64,000 bases of DNA from assembly GCF_000002425.4 (NCBI RefSeq), contig NC_037267.1, forward strand, positions 9,437,398-9,501,397. The letters run 5' to 3'. The notes below the pieces were generated by a model. The model saw nothing but the letters and a program-made list of their open reading frames with translations, was not told the origin of the DNA and did not search any database. Shown piece by piece: positions 22,336-33,410 of the stretch (its first letter is position 1; the number at the start of each line of letters is the position of its first letter). The stretch is from Physcomitrium patens. Its lineage: Eukaryota; Streptophyta; Bryopsida; Funariales; Funariaceae. A program made the translations under genes and the position numbers.

Positions 22336-25300
22336 AGCATCCTTCGGTATGCACCAATTTATCCAATTGCTGTTTGATTCAGAATATATTCTCTAAGTCT
22401 TTGTCCAGTTCATCTTCGTCACCTTCATTATCCAAATCACTTTCATCTTCTTGCTGCGGAATCTCTATACCTTCATTAAGGTCTTCCATATTCATCTCCG
22501 CGTATCTTTGTTTAAATATTTTTACTCACTTCCCTGCAATTGATATTTTTAATTTTGTACCATCAAACTCCCGTGATGAGTAAGTCGCATTATCATGAAC
22601 AGTTGTTACTACATATGGTCCAAACCAACGTTTTGAAAATTTCGACAAAGTACTATATTGATTATCCAGACTATTGTCATAAACAAGTATCCACTCACCT
22701 TCCTCGATTGCTTTTGGTCTCAATCGATGTTACTTATCGAATCGCACCTTGTTTTATAACTTTGCTCTTTTTAACTTTTCCAATGCTATCTGCACATCCT
22801 CCGATCTTTGCTCCAATTGTCAATCCATCTTCCCATGGTAGCATACTCCAAGTAAGTACCTTTTCTTCAATCTGCATAATTGGTTTTCGACCTGTCATAA
22901 GTTCTACTGGCATATATCCTGTCACCGAACTATGTGTTGTTCGATCAGCTCATAATGCAAATGACAAAAGCCATGGCCACTCTTTAACTTTCCCATTACA
23001 AGCTTTAACTAATGCTTTCACAATCGATGGGTGACCACATTCGCTTTTTGCATTCCCTTCTGGATTATAAGCAGTAGTCAGTGATAATTTAACTCCACAT
23101 CTTTCAAAGAACTTACGAGCTTCTTATGCATTTAATTCTCCACGATCTGCAGTGATTTTTCCTACGCATCCGTAGCGGCAAATGACATCTTCAAGCAAAA
23201 ACCTACAAATCTCCTCTGTAGATTTTGTCCTCAATGTTCTTCCTTCTACTTGATTTGATAAATCTTCACGAACTAAAACCAAATATCTCATCTGCCATAA
23301 TCCAACTGGCATAATAATCAAATCAACAACCCATTTAAAATGAATAGCCAGAGGATATGTAGGATGAAGACCATCTCGATGTTGGATATTAGAATACGAT
23401 TGACAGATTTCACATGACTCTACAAATGAGAGCACATCTCGATACATATTTTTCTACCAATATCGTTCCTTGAGTTTAGCAAAAGTAGCCCAGATTCTTC
23501 TATGCCCTGCCCATAAACTATCATAAAACTCCTTTAATAATTTTAGTTTTTCTTCTTTTTTGCCTATCACTCGTCGTGGCATCCCAATTCCTTTCTTCGG
23601 TCTCTTCCATAAGAATCCATCTCGAAGTAAAAATCCATATGATTTTTTTCTTATTTGTTTGAATTTTTTCTGTAGACCAATTCCCCTGCTTAGTCAAGGT
23701 ATTCAAGTAATGACCAATATCTAATAATTCTCCTTCATAAGATTCTTCAAGAAATAGCTTGTCTTCTCTGTTGAGATTTGATATTGAATAGAATTTCAAT
23801 CCGATGTCATCAATGTCTTCAACCATTTCGTCCTCCCTTTCGTATCTTGCTCAAGATAGCATGTCTGCTACTAAATTGTTCTTCCCAGTAACATGCTTAA
23901 ATTCTGGATTTAGTGACTTAATATAAGCAATCCATCTAAACATTGCAATATTTGGCGTTGAACAGTTAATAATCATTCCAAGCAATGGCAAGTAATCTGT
24001 TTCAATTACTACTACTGCCCCAATCAAATAATCCTTTTCAGCTTTCATAGCCGAAACAATTCTCCAAAGTTCTCTTTTGACTTGCGAGTATGTATGCTGA
24101 CGAATACTTAAAACTTTAGCTCCAAATCGAACTGCAAATCTATTCCCACTTGAATCATCTTGACCCACAGCCCATCCAATGGCAATTGGACTAGCGTCCA
24201 CAGTAAGAATCACTGGTCTATTGCACTTATAATCAACCTTCCTCAATATTGGAGGTGACATCAATAATTTCTTCAATCTTTGCATTGCCTGAATATGACT
24301 TTCTTCCCATTTAAATCGGTAGCCCTTGTGTAGCAGTTCATATAATGGATCCGCTATGTGAGCAAAATGAGGGATCCAGATTCGATAAAATATACATGCA
24401 CCTAAAAACCTGCGAACCTCTGTAAAAGAATCACAATCCTCTTTCATCCTTCCAATTGCATCAACTTTAGTCGGATCTGATTTTCTTTTGTAAGATCCAC
24501 ATAAATGTCCAACAATCACAACCTCTCGTACTCCAAATACGGACTTCATACCCGATAATGTAAGATGAACTTCTCCAAGCCGAGTTAAAATCTTTTCACA
24601 ATCTTGTATATGATCAACAACATATTTGCGACACCCACTCTTATCTAAAGTTTCATCCTTGTCTCCTTCTCTGCACCCTTTTATAGGAACATCATCCAGA
24701 AAAGACAGTCTTTTTTGGAATAAAATCTCTCAATACCTTATTCATCCCATTCATCATATACGCAACTGAGTTGGTCGCGCCTTGAGAAAGAGTGCACATT
24801 CTAACCAATCTAAGTGGTGTCCTCATCGTCGTCATATCTCAACTTCCTTCGACAAGTTGAAATTGATCATAACCTGAATACAAATCATCCATTGAATAGA
24901 TCACCCTTCCTACAAACGCCTCAGCGAATTCATCCACAATAGGTCCAATTTCTGCGTTCCTAACAGTTACTGCATTCACCGGTTGCATATCTTCAATAAA
25001 CGATAGTGACCTATTCTTCTTAGGTACCGTAAACCATCGACTAGAATACGGTGCAAATGAGGGTTCCAATATTTTCATCTTCATCTTTTCTTTAATAGTT
25101 CCACCAATTTAGGTAAATGTGCCCTCGATACTGGAATCGGTCTTAGATTCCAAGGTACATGCGGTACAGTGAAGATAACCATAGGTGTTATAATATTCGG
25201 ATCCACACAACTAATTTCATAAAATTCGATCTACCTTGTTTAGCCAAGTAATTTCCTCCGGCAATAAAGAACCATCAGAACCAATCTTCAATTCCTCAAA

Positions 25301-25797
25301 AGTCTCTTTAATAAACTGATGTCCAATACTCATTGGATCTCTTAAACTTGCTTCTTTTGATGCTTCTCCTATTTGTTCTTTAGAATCTTCTGGTAATGGT
25401 CCGGCAACAGGCTTTACCTTCTTATCTGCCATTTTATATCTCGTCTCTACAGTGACTTTTGGTGCTTGAAAAGATTCAAGTATGGTATAAACCTCTCTTG
25501 AATGAATCTCAACAATCTTATCATTATCCCCTAACCCAATAGATATAATCAATTCCAATGAATCTTCCAGTCCATTTTCTTCATAAACACCTAAAATCCT
25601 CTCATCATCTTGCAATGTACCTAAGTTGTGTAATTCTCCTTCAATATTATATAATCTTTTTCTTTCTTTTCTATTAAAATCATTAACTTTCTTATACATA
25701 ATATTTCCATTCTCCAAAATACCAATAAAACTTGCATCAAAGGCACCTTCATCTCGCGAGAGTACCTCCTCTTTTGTACCTTCATAATCTCGCTTTA
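22336..25797 (-). pseudogene. G3 pol: RT, RNase H, integrase
   Basis: Minus strand from 25797 leftwards. In the -1 frame after protease: IKRDYEGTKEEVLS..., a linker frame (25717-25217), RT start (25084-24839, including DLYSGYDQFQL), a frame break around the FLDD box near 24700, and RT end with RNase H (24549-23851: VDASPIAIGWAVGQ, IETDYLPLLGM, HVTGKNNLVADMLS). Integrase zinc and core follow (23447-23124: CEICQ, DLIIMPVGL, ITADRGELNA) and the GPY block WFGPYVVTTVHD near 22610. The tail ends near 22370. Several frameshifts and stops. The hairpin before the former polypurine tract survives at 22336-22355. Confidence 0.85.
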
Positions 25798-27725
25798 TAG
25801 TGGTACCTCCCCAAAATCCTTAAATCCTTCAACAATCTTTGGCAATGGTTTCTCCCTCAACCTATGTCGATTCCGATCATGGTTAGGAGGTACTGTTAGA
25901 AATTGTACAGCTTTCCTCCCATCTTTGCTACGTATCCTTGCGTAAGCAGAACCATTGTCAAGTACTTTTGTTTCCATCCGTGTTGCCGTTGTCGTACTGT
26001 AATTACTTACAGTATGTAAAAATTAGTAAAAACATATAATATGTTTATAAGTCTTAATGTGAGTTAGAATAGTTAGTATGTTAATTTAAAATGAATTGAA
26101 ATAAGAAAAATTATTTGGAAGTTAATCAAGTTTGATCATAGAGTTTATATTATATAGGATTTAGATAGTTAGTATAAAGATTAAGGGAAGGGAGGAGTTA
26201 AAAGATGAAGATATAACTAGAAGGAGGCTTATTGGGAAGGATGAAAGTAAGGCATGGTTGGATGAAGGCAAGGGGTGAAGAACTTCATCCCTATTGGTCA
26301 AATATCATGCCCAATGGGCTTTGAGGAGGCTGCCCGAGGCCATACTAGGAATTAGGGTTCCTCTTTCGAGGCCATTCGAGCTTTTGAGGCTAAGGTCAGA
26401 GGGTTTAGGATTTTGGGTATAATTTGGATGAAGATTTTGTGTGATTCCGAGTTTTTATGGAAAAGATATGAATGTTCAAAGATAAGGTGTCAATTTTGTA
26501 CCTACTGTCACTTCTTTTGGGCATCACATACGAATACGGAGAGCAACGGAAGATCGGAGACTGGATTTGGAGGGAGCATTTTTTCAGCTACACATTCTAC
26601 TTACTGTATAGTGAATTCTAAGATTGCGTGAAGGAGTTGTGAGGCGTTGAAGACAGTACTTGTAATTTGAAGGTAGTAAGTATATCGTTTTGTTGCTAGT
26701 TATGGGTGAAGCCATATCTTGAGTTTCGAGACGAATTTCTGGCTCAAAATTTCCACAAGTGTGTGTAATTGGATTAAGAAGCTTTAGATCAAAGTTTCAT
26801 AGTATTTGAATAATTACTTTGTGAGATATGAAGGAAGTTGTACACGGGTGTAAAAAAGCTAGGGTTTGAAGCTACAGTTAGGATTTTCAAGAAATCACAA
26901 GATCCAAGACGAATTTACAGTTGAATTTTGGTGTGGTAGTTTTTAAAGATATATCAGTACTCCGTGTAAAATTTGGAGTTGTTTAGACGGTTAGATCGTA
27001 AGTTATGAGCTGTTGAACTTCGGAAAAAATTCCTCATAAGGAAATATAAGTTTTTTATAACACCTTATTAAGTATTTTGGTGTTCTTTGGATTTTAAGGC
27101 TTGTATATTGATGTAATTGCTCCAAAGGAGAGGAGTTTATATATATAAAATTGTTATTCTTATATTTCAAACTTGATTGAGTATTTAGTGACAGCCAGAA
27201 GCCCAGCGCTTTCTTGAGGCAAACTCTCTCTACCCCGACACCGTAATATAAGGTTGTCCTAAAATCAACGGATAAGACGTTCTATCTTGAACAAAAAAAT
27301 GTTGCTCCATCGCAACATCCCCAATCTAAATTTTGACATCTAGACAAGCTCCATATAATTCGCCCCGTGTGTTATTAGCTGCTCGAATTGTCCATCCATG
27401 TTCCATATCAATTGGCCATTTTTGCTTCTTATAAAGATCTTTAGACATGAGATTTATTTCAGAACCATGATCGACTAAAGCAACAATTGGTTCTTCTATA
27501 TCTCCTACTTTCACCAATACCTCAGTAGTTACCCTTGCCCAATGCTTTCGAATATAATGGCTCAAAGTTTCCATTTCCTTGTCACTAGAATCTTCGAAAC
27601 GTACTCGTTGATTATACCCATTCTTTTCATTTGTTGGTTGCTTGTAAGCAATATCAACCTCTTCTTCATCTTTATATATTCTTGCATCAATAGCATGACT
27701 CATTCCAGTTTCGCCCATTAATTGC
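25798..27725 (-). pseudogene. G3 protease region, split by a solo LTR
   Basis: Protease begins in MGETGMSHAIDARIYKDEEE (minus strand near 27718). The active site is VDHGSEINLMSKDLY, with D-H-G at 27464-27472, about residue 393 of the 440-residue frame 28648-27326. The frame ends just before the solo LTR at 25990-27240, and protease resumes on its other side as ATRMETKVLDNGSAYARIR to TAA at 25797-25795. D-H-G is intact although the gene is split. Confidence 0.85.
25990..27240 (+). mobile_element. Solo LTR of a third related family (1251 bp)
   Basis: Begins TGTCGTACTG and ends TACCCCGACA. The 4-bp duplication CCGT flanks it at 25986-25989 and 27241-27244, and its removal restores G3 protease. 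Just inside its start is a perfect palindrome, TACTGTAATTACTTACAGTA (25995-26014). Near its end ACAGCCAGAAGCCCAGCGC resembles the G LTR end CAGCCAGACGCCCGGCGC, so it is a diverged relative rather than unrelated. There is no gag or pol; short frames inside look meaningless. Confidence 0.85.
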
Positions 27726-29422
27726 CTCTTTCGCTTAATGCTGTCAATGATGACATCATGAAACTCCTTCTTTGCAATTCCCAAGACTTCTTTCAATGTG
27801 AATTCCACCTTAGCATTTAATATACGTTCTTCCAACACCTCTTTCAAATTTGTTGCCGCTTCAATGTCAGAAAGTAGCTTATAAGCAATTGATTTGTCCT
27901 TATTTTTTGTCTCCCTTGTTTTTTCTTCCAATGATGCTGAGGTATCCTTTACAGGCAATTCTTGTGAAGCTGCCTCCCGAGCCTTGTCTCCTCGAGTTTG
28001 CCTCTTAGAAGAATTTCCTTCTCTCGTATCATCAAAATTTCCTCGTCTCTTTTCTTCCATCAAAGCTTCATGTTGGCTCTTAGCAATATATGCATGAACT
28101 GAAAGAGACTCAACAGGATCCTCCCAACCTGTTCTACCTCGTATTGTAGCTGCAATTCTCAATAACGCTTCTCGAGGTAATTTCCCTTCTTGCATTGTAG
28201 AAATGAAAAAAGTCCAAAACTCACTAGTTTTCGTACTTCCACCAAGGTCATCATCTACTCTAGCACGATAACTTGCACTTTCTCGTGCTGCTGTTTCATG
28301 CTCTGTTAGGTAATCTTGAACCAATGCTCTCATTCTTCCCTTGCCAAAATTGGTTTGATGAAGATCATCCCTATCTTTCAATGCTATCTTCCCATCTTTC
28401 CAGCAAATAATTCCCTGCCGTATCATATTATTAAATTCATTGCAATCTTTTCTTGCGTGTGAAGCATCATCACACCAAATGCATCTTTGTACATATCCTT
28501 GTTTTGAAACATTCTTTGAATTGTTTATAGAAGTATTCTCTTCAAGTCTTGCCAATTTGATTTGAAGATCTCGCATTCCTCGTATAATTTCTTCTATCTC
28601 CATATCTGCTTTCTTTGATAAGGATGTCAAAGGTTGAACTGTAGGCATTGTTGGTGGTGTTGTACGTACTGGAGCTTTGGGTGCTTATACTGTTTTTGGA
28701 ATATTGCTCCTATCCTTCCTCCTTTCTTTTTTTGTAAGCAACCCCACCGCATCTTCAACGTTCTTCTACTTTGTTGTCAATCCTTCATCTTCTTCTTTGT
28801 CTTCAAGAAGGAGTTCTAATTTCCATTGCAATTTTCCATCAGCAGCTTGAAGAAATAGATCAACTTTGTTCGGCTCCAATGTCAATTTTTCTACCTTCAA
28901 TAATTGAGAGAACTGCCTCTCAAATTCTCTTAGTAGCTCTGCTGCTTACAAATTCTTATTGGGCCGTTCAATCCATTCCAAAAAGAGCTTCTTACTAACG
29001 CGATCATCATCTTCCAAGAAATATTTGTCTTTTAATGCATGTGAAAAAAACTCCCATGAATTCCCATAATGATCCGTAATCAATGTAATATGATCTCTTA
29101 TCTCTGGTATTGTAGGAAGTCCAAATAATTCAACCATTTTCTTCTCAGAAACTCGATTTAATTCCATTTCATGAACATAACATCTTAAATACCTTGAAAT
29201 ATTCCTTCCATCAAATTGATCAATTTTATTGACCATTGCTTGCAATGCTTTGGTTGCCAAAGCTTCCTTTTGATCATTGCTTTGCTATTGCTGCATTGAT
29301 AATGAGAAGGCTTGAAACATACTAGCAATAGACGGATCCGTATACATACCTTGTCCTTTAGAAGAATCTCCACTAGATACTCCTTCCAAAAATCCTTCAA
29401 AATTTTTATTTTCGTTCTCCAT
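27726..29422 (-). pseudogene. G3 gag with shared stops
   Basis: ATG on the minus strand at 29422 (MENENKNFEG). The same frame runs to the protease but carries stops: TAG in the Gln run near 29287, TAA 28948-28946, TAG 28768-28766 and TAA 28687-28685. The last three are at the same codons as in G2. The long frame 28648-27326 contains a coiled, charged segment (IRGMRDLQIKLARLEEN), the CCHC knuckle C56-x2-C59-x4-H64-x4-C69, and DYLTEHETAARESASY. At the gag-protease border it keeps Gln where G2 and G4 have a stop. Confidence 0.85.
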
Positions 29423-29471
29423 TAAAATAAAAATAAAATCAAACAAAATCCAATACCTCCCACCTCAAGCT

Positions 29472-29489
29472 TTCATGTCAGGTTCACCA
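29472..29489 (-). other. G3 primer-binding site
   Basis: Minus strand TGGTGAACCTGACATGAA, a few bases inside the 5' LTR end at 29495; one mismatch to the consensus. Confidence 0.7.
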
Positions 29490-29494
29490 CTTTT

Positions 29495-29685
29495 TATCGT
29501 ATTACATGCTTTTCTGCTCGAGAACGCGCTGGGCGTCTCGCTGTAGAAGGTAGTATGGAGATTCGCTAATATACAAGGAGTCTATCAGTTATTGACTGTT
29601 GGAATATAAATGACTGCAAGAATACATTGTAAATCTATACGGATGTCCTTTGACTACTTGTCGAAGTCCTTTTTGCCCCAGCCGG
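29495..29685 (-). repeat. G3 5' LTR, proximal part
   Basis: Starts TATCGTATTACATGC (TG decayed to TA on the plus strand) and is interrupted by G4 at CCGG 29682-29685. It resumes at 38216. Confidence 0.85.
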
Positions 29686-30955
29686 TGTCGTGTTGTAACA
29701 CGAATATACAGTGAAAATAAAAAGAAAGGGAAATTTTATTAATATTCAGTTACCTCGAATATTGGGAGCATCGACCAACTCCTGTACAAATACTGAGTGG
29801 CCAGGTTCAATCACCCCGTTACATTCATTCGGGGTTAACTAAAATGCTCCATTCAATTCTAATAACGGGAGTCAGCAGGAAGAGAAGGACTAATTCACAC
29901 GACGGGTTCGAAGAGCCAATTGGATCCAATTTCGAGAATCCAATCCGGGTCCTCTTACCCAAAATGAGACCTGAATTGGCCGGGCAACCCAATGCAGACT
30001 CAATTATGGGAACATCCAGGTTATTACGGGCATCTTACCCAATATGGGACCTGAATTGGTCGGGCGACTCAATGTGGTCCCGATTACGGGGTTTCGATTC
30101 TGTTTCGGGCTGTCTTGTTCTCTCTGCCGTTTTAGGGAACGTTGTTTTCGGTAAATGGATTTCTTAAAGGTAAAAATGGAGGAGAAAGCTCTAACGGCGA
30201 GAGCCAATTTCGGATCCAAGCTTGACGGTGGGAGCCAATTCCGGATCTAAGACGGAAGATTGAAGAAATTCAGAGGATAAGGTTAGGGGGGATATAGTTT
30301 TGAAAGGGGGGTTTTTTTTTTTTCTCTGGGAATCGGGGGGGAGCTAGTTTCAAGCTTTTGCAAGGTTACTTGTTCGGTTTTCATTGGAGGTTTTTGAAGA
30401 TCAAAGGGATTAGAGAGGGGAGCTTCATGCTTCGGGTCGGTGAAGGAAAGACATAGAATTTGGGTTTTTCTTCTTCGTAGAGTTTTGGGAAGACTGAGGC
30501 AATCGTTGCTGAAGTCAGTATTGTAATGGTGAATCGGGATTTTTAATGAAGTGGGTTTGAATACTCTTGACTGTTTTATGAAATCGAGTCACGTCTGTGA
30601 TTGAAGGATTAAAAAGATGTCTATAGGATTGAGTATGCGGAGTGAATGAAATTTATTGGGTTAATCCAACAAGACAATTAATGGATACAAGATCGTAAGT
30701 ACAAAGCGGTATTGAAGATTAACAGTTTCGGTAATTCGGGGTTCTCTGTAACGTCTAGAGACCTACCGGATGGGGTAAAAAGGACGTTGACAAGCAGTCG
30801 CAGGGCATCTGTATAGATTTACGGTACATTGTTGTAGTCGTTTATATTCCAGCAGTCAAAACTGATAGACTGCTTGACTATCGACGAATCTCCATACTAC
30901 CTTCTACAGCTAGACGTCCGGCGCATTCTCGAGCAGGAAAGCACGTAATACGACA
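29686..30955 (+). repeat. G4 5' LTR
   Basis: TGTCGTGTTGTAACACGA at the start, with the palindrome TCGTGTTGTAACACGA at 29688-29703, and GCACGTAATACGACA at the end. Confidence 0.92.
29948..30091 (+). repeat. Tandem U3 repeat in the G4 LTR (about 72-bp unit, two copies)
   Basis: Each unit contains TTACCCAATATGGGACCTGA (first copy slightly different), then ATTGGTCGGGC, CTCAATG and ATTACGGG. One to three diverged copies occur in the other G LTRs (for example about 12860-12950, 13860-14080 reversed, 18150-18240, 38770-38940 reversed). Its position in U3 suits an enhancer, which is inference. Confidence 0.7.
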
Positions 30956-30960
30956 AAAAG

Positions 30961-30978
30961 TGGTGAATCCGACGTGAA
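30961..30978 (+). other. G4 primer-binding site
   Basis: TGGTGAATCCGACGTGAA, five bases after the LTR end. Confidence 0.7.
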
Positions 30979-31027
30979 AGCTTGAGGTAGAAGGTATTGG
31001 ATTTCGGTTGATTTTATCTTTATTTTT

Positions 31028-32728
31028 ATGGAAAATAAAAATAAAAATTTTGAAGGATTTTTGGGAAGAGTTTCTGGTGGGGAGTCTTCTAAAGGACAAG
31101 GTTTGCACATGGATCCGTCTATTGCTAGTTTGATTCAAGCCTTCTCATTGTCAATGCAGCAACAGCAAAGCAATGATCGAAAGGAAGCTTCGGCAACCAA
31201 AGCATTGCAAGCAGTGGTTAATAAAATTGATCAATTTGATGGAAGGAATATTTCAAGGTATTTAAGATGTTATGTTCGTGAAATGGAATTAAATCGGGTT
31301 TCTGAGAAGAAAATGGTTGCACTATTTTGGCTTGCCACGATACCGGAGATAAGGGACCACATTACATCGATTACGGATCGTTATGGAAATTCATGGGAGG
31401 ATTTTTCACATGCATTGAAAGACGAATATTTCTTGGAAGATGATGATCGCGTTCCTAAGAAGCTGTTTCTGGGATGGATTAAACGGCCCAATAAGAATTT
31501 GCAAGCAACATAGCTACTAAGAGAATTTGAGAGGCAGTACTCTCAATTATCTAAGGTAGAAAAATTGACATTGGAGCCGAACAAAGTTGATCTATTTCTT
31601 CAAGCTGCTGATGGAAAATTGCAATGGAAATTAGAACTCCTTCTTGAAGACAAAGAAGAAGATGAAGGATTGACAACAAAGTAGAAGAACGTTGAAGATG
31701 CGGTGGGGTTGCTTACAAAAAAAGAAAGGAGGAAGGATAGGAGCAATATTCCAAAAACAGTACAAGCACCCAAAGCTCCAGTACGTACAACACCACCAAC
31801 AATGCCTACAGTTCAACCTTTGACATCCTTATCAAAGAAAGCAGATATGGAGATAGAAGAAATTATACGAGGAATGCGAGATCTTCAAATCAAATTGGCA
31901 AGACTTGAAGAGAATACTTCTATAAACAATTCAAAGAATGTTTCAAAACAAGGATATGTACAAAGATGCATTTGGTGTGATGATGCTTCACACGCAAGAA
32001 AAGATTGCAATGAATTTAATAATATGATACGGCAGGGAATTATTTGCTGGAAAGATGGGAAGATAGCATTGAAAGATAGGGATGATCTTCATCAAACCAA
32101 TTTTGGCAAGGGAAGAATGAGAGCATTGGTTCAAGATTACCTAACAGAGCATGAAACAGCAGCACGAGAAAGTGCAAGTTATCGTGCTAGAGTAGATGAT
32201 GACCTTGGTGGAAGTACGAAAACTAGTGAGTTTTGGACTTTTTTCATTTCTACAATGCAAGAAGGGAAATTACCTCGAGAAGCGTTATTGAGAATTGCAG
32301 CTACAATACGAGGTAGAACAGGTTGGGAGGATCCTGTTGAGTCTCTTTCAGTTCATGCATATATTGCTAAGAGCCAACATGAAGCTTTGATGGAAGAAAA
32401 AAGACGAGGAAATTTTGATGATACTAGAGAAGGAAATTCTTTTAAGAGGCAAACTCGAGGAGGCAAGGCTCGGGAGGCAGCTTCACAAGAATTGCCTGTA
32501 AAGGATACCTCGGCATCATTGGGAGAAAAAACAAGGGAGACAAAAGATAAGGACAAATCAATTGCTTATAAGCTACTTTCTGACATTGAAGCGGCAACAA
32601 ATTTGAAAGGGGTGTTGGAAGAACGTATATTAAACGCTAAGGTGGAATTCACATTGAAAGAAGTCTTGGGAATTGCAAAGAAGGAATTTCATGATGTTAT
32701 CATTGACAACATTAAGCAAAAGAGGTAA
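31028..32728 (+). pseudogene. G4 gag with stops
   Basis: ATG 31028 (MENKNKNFEGFLGRVSGG). One frame throughout: DPSIASLIQAFSLSMQQQQ, NKIDQFDGRNISRYLRCYV, FLGWIKRPNKNLQAT, TAG 31511-31513, then LLREFERQYSQLSKVEKL, TAG 31682-31684, then a 341-residue open frame (31703-32728) with the coiled segment MRDLQIKLARLEEN, the CCHC knuckle CIWCDDASHARKDC at about 31975-32015, and a charged C-terminal region ending KQKR before TAA 32726-32728. The frame resumes immediately with MGETGMSHA of the protease. The gag length, about 565 residues, and the central coiled coil before the knuckle are common to G and H. Confidence 0.88.
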
Positions 32729-32731
32729 TTA

Positions 32732-33400
32732 ATGGGCGAAACTGGAATGAGTCATGCTATTGATGCAAGAATATGTAGAGATGAAGAAGAGGTTGATATT
32801 GGTTATAAGCAACCAACAAATGAAAAGAATGGGTATAATCAGCGAGTACATTTCGAAGATTCTAGTGACAAGGAAATGGAAACTTTGAGCCATTATACTC
32901 GAAAGCATTGGGCAAGGGCAACTACTGAGGTATTGGTGAAAGTAGGAGATATAGAAGAACCAATAGTTGCTTTGGTCGACCATGGTTTTGAAATAAATCT
33001 CATGTTTAAAGATCTTTATAAGAAGCAAAAATGGCCAATTGATATGAAACATGGATGGGTATTACGAGCAGCTAATAACACACGGGGCGAATTATATGGA
33101 GCTTGTCCAGATGTCAAAATTCGGATTGGGGATGTTGCGACGGAGCAACATTTCTTCGTTCAAGATAGAACGTCTTATATGTTGATTTTAGGACAACCTT
33201 ATATCACGGCAACACGGATGGATACAAAAGTACTTGACGATGGTTCTGCTTATGCAAGGATACGTAGCAAAGATGGGAGGAAAGCTATACAATTTCTAAC
33301 AGTACCTCCTAACCATGAACGGAATCGAGATAGGTTGAGGGAGAAACCATTGCCAAAGATTGTTGAAGGATTTAAGGATTTTGGGAAGGTACCACTATAA
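32732..33400 (+). pseudogene. G4 protease
   Basis: 222 residues open from MGETGMSHA. Aspartic protease active site VDHGFEINLMFKDLY with D-H-G at 32978-32986, a flap-like region, RAANNTRGELYGACPDVKI, and ILGQPYITATRMDTKVLDD. The frame stops at TAA 33398-33400. The -1 frame starts pol at 33391 (TTIKRDYEGTKEEVLS). It would cleave Gag and Pol in the particle. Whether His in place of Ser/Thr allows activity is unknown. The same frame as gag, separated only by the TAA that G1 and G3 lack, suggests gag-pro was one protein originally. Confidence 0.82.
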
Positions 33401-33410
33401 AGCGAGATTA
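33376..33410 (+). promoter_or_regulatory. gag-pro / pol frame change (-1)
   Basis: The 0 frame (GATTTTGGGAAGGTACC...TAA) and the -1 frame overlap only between the -1 stop at 33373-33375 and the 0-frame stop at 33398-33400. The same arrangement, with TAAAGCGRGATT after the stop, occurs at 11796 (G1), 17564 (G2), 25797 (G3) and 47574 (H1). No canonical X-XXY-YYZ heptamer is shared; T-TTT after GGA is the only recurrent run. Confidence 0.65.

Noticed and set aside
27326-28648. 440-residue minus-strand frame as a possible host zinc-finger gene
   Set aside because: It is the gag C-terminus and protease of G3, matching G2 and G4 block by block.
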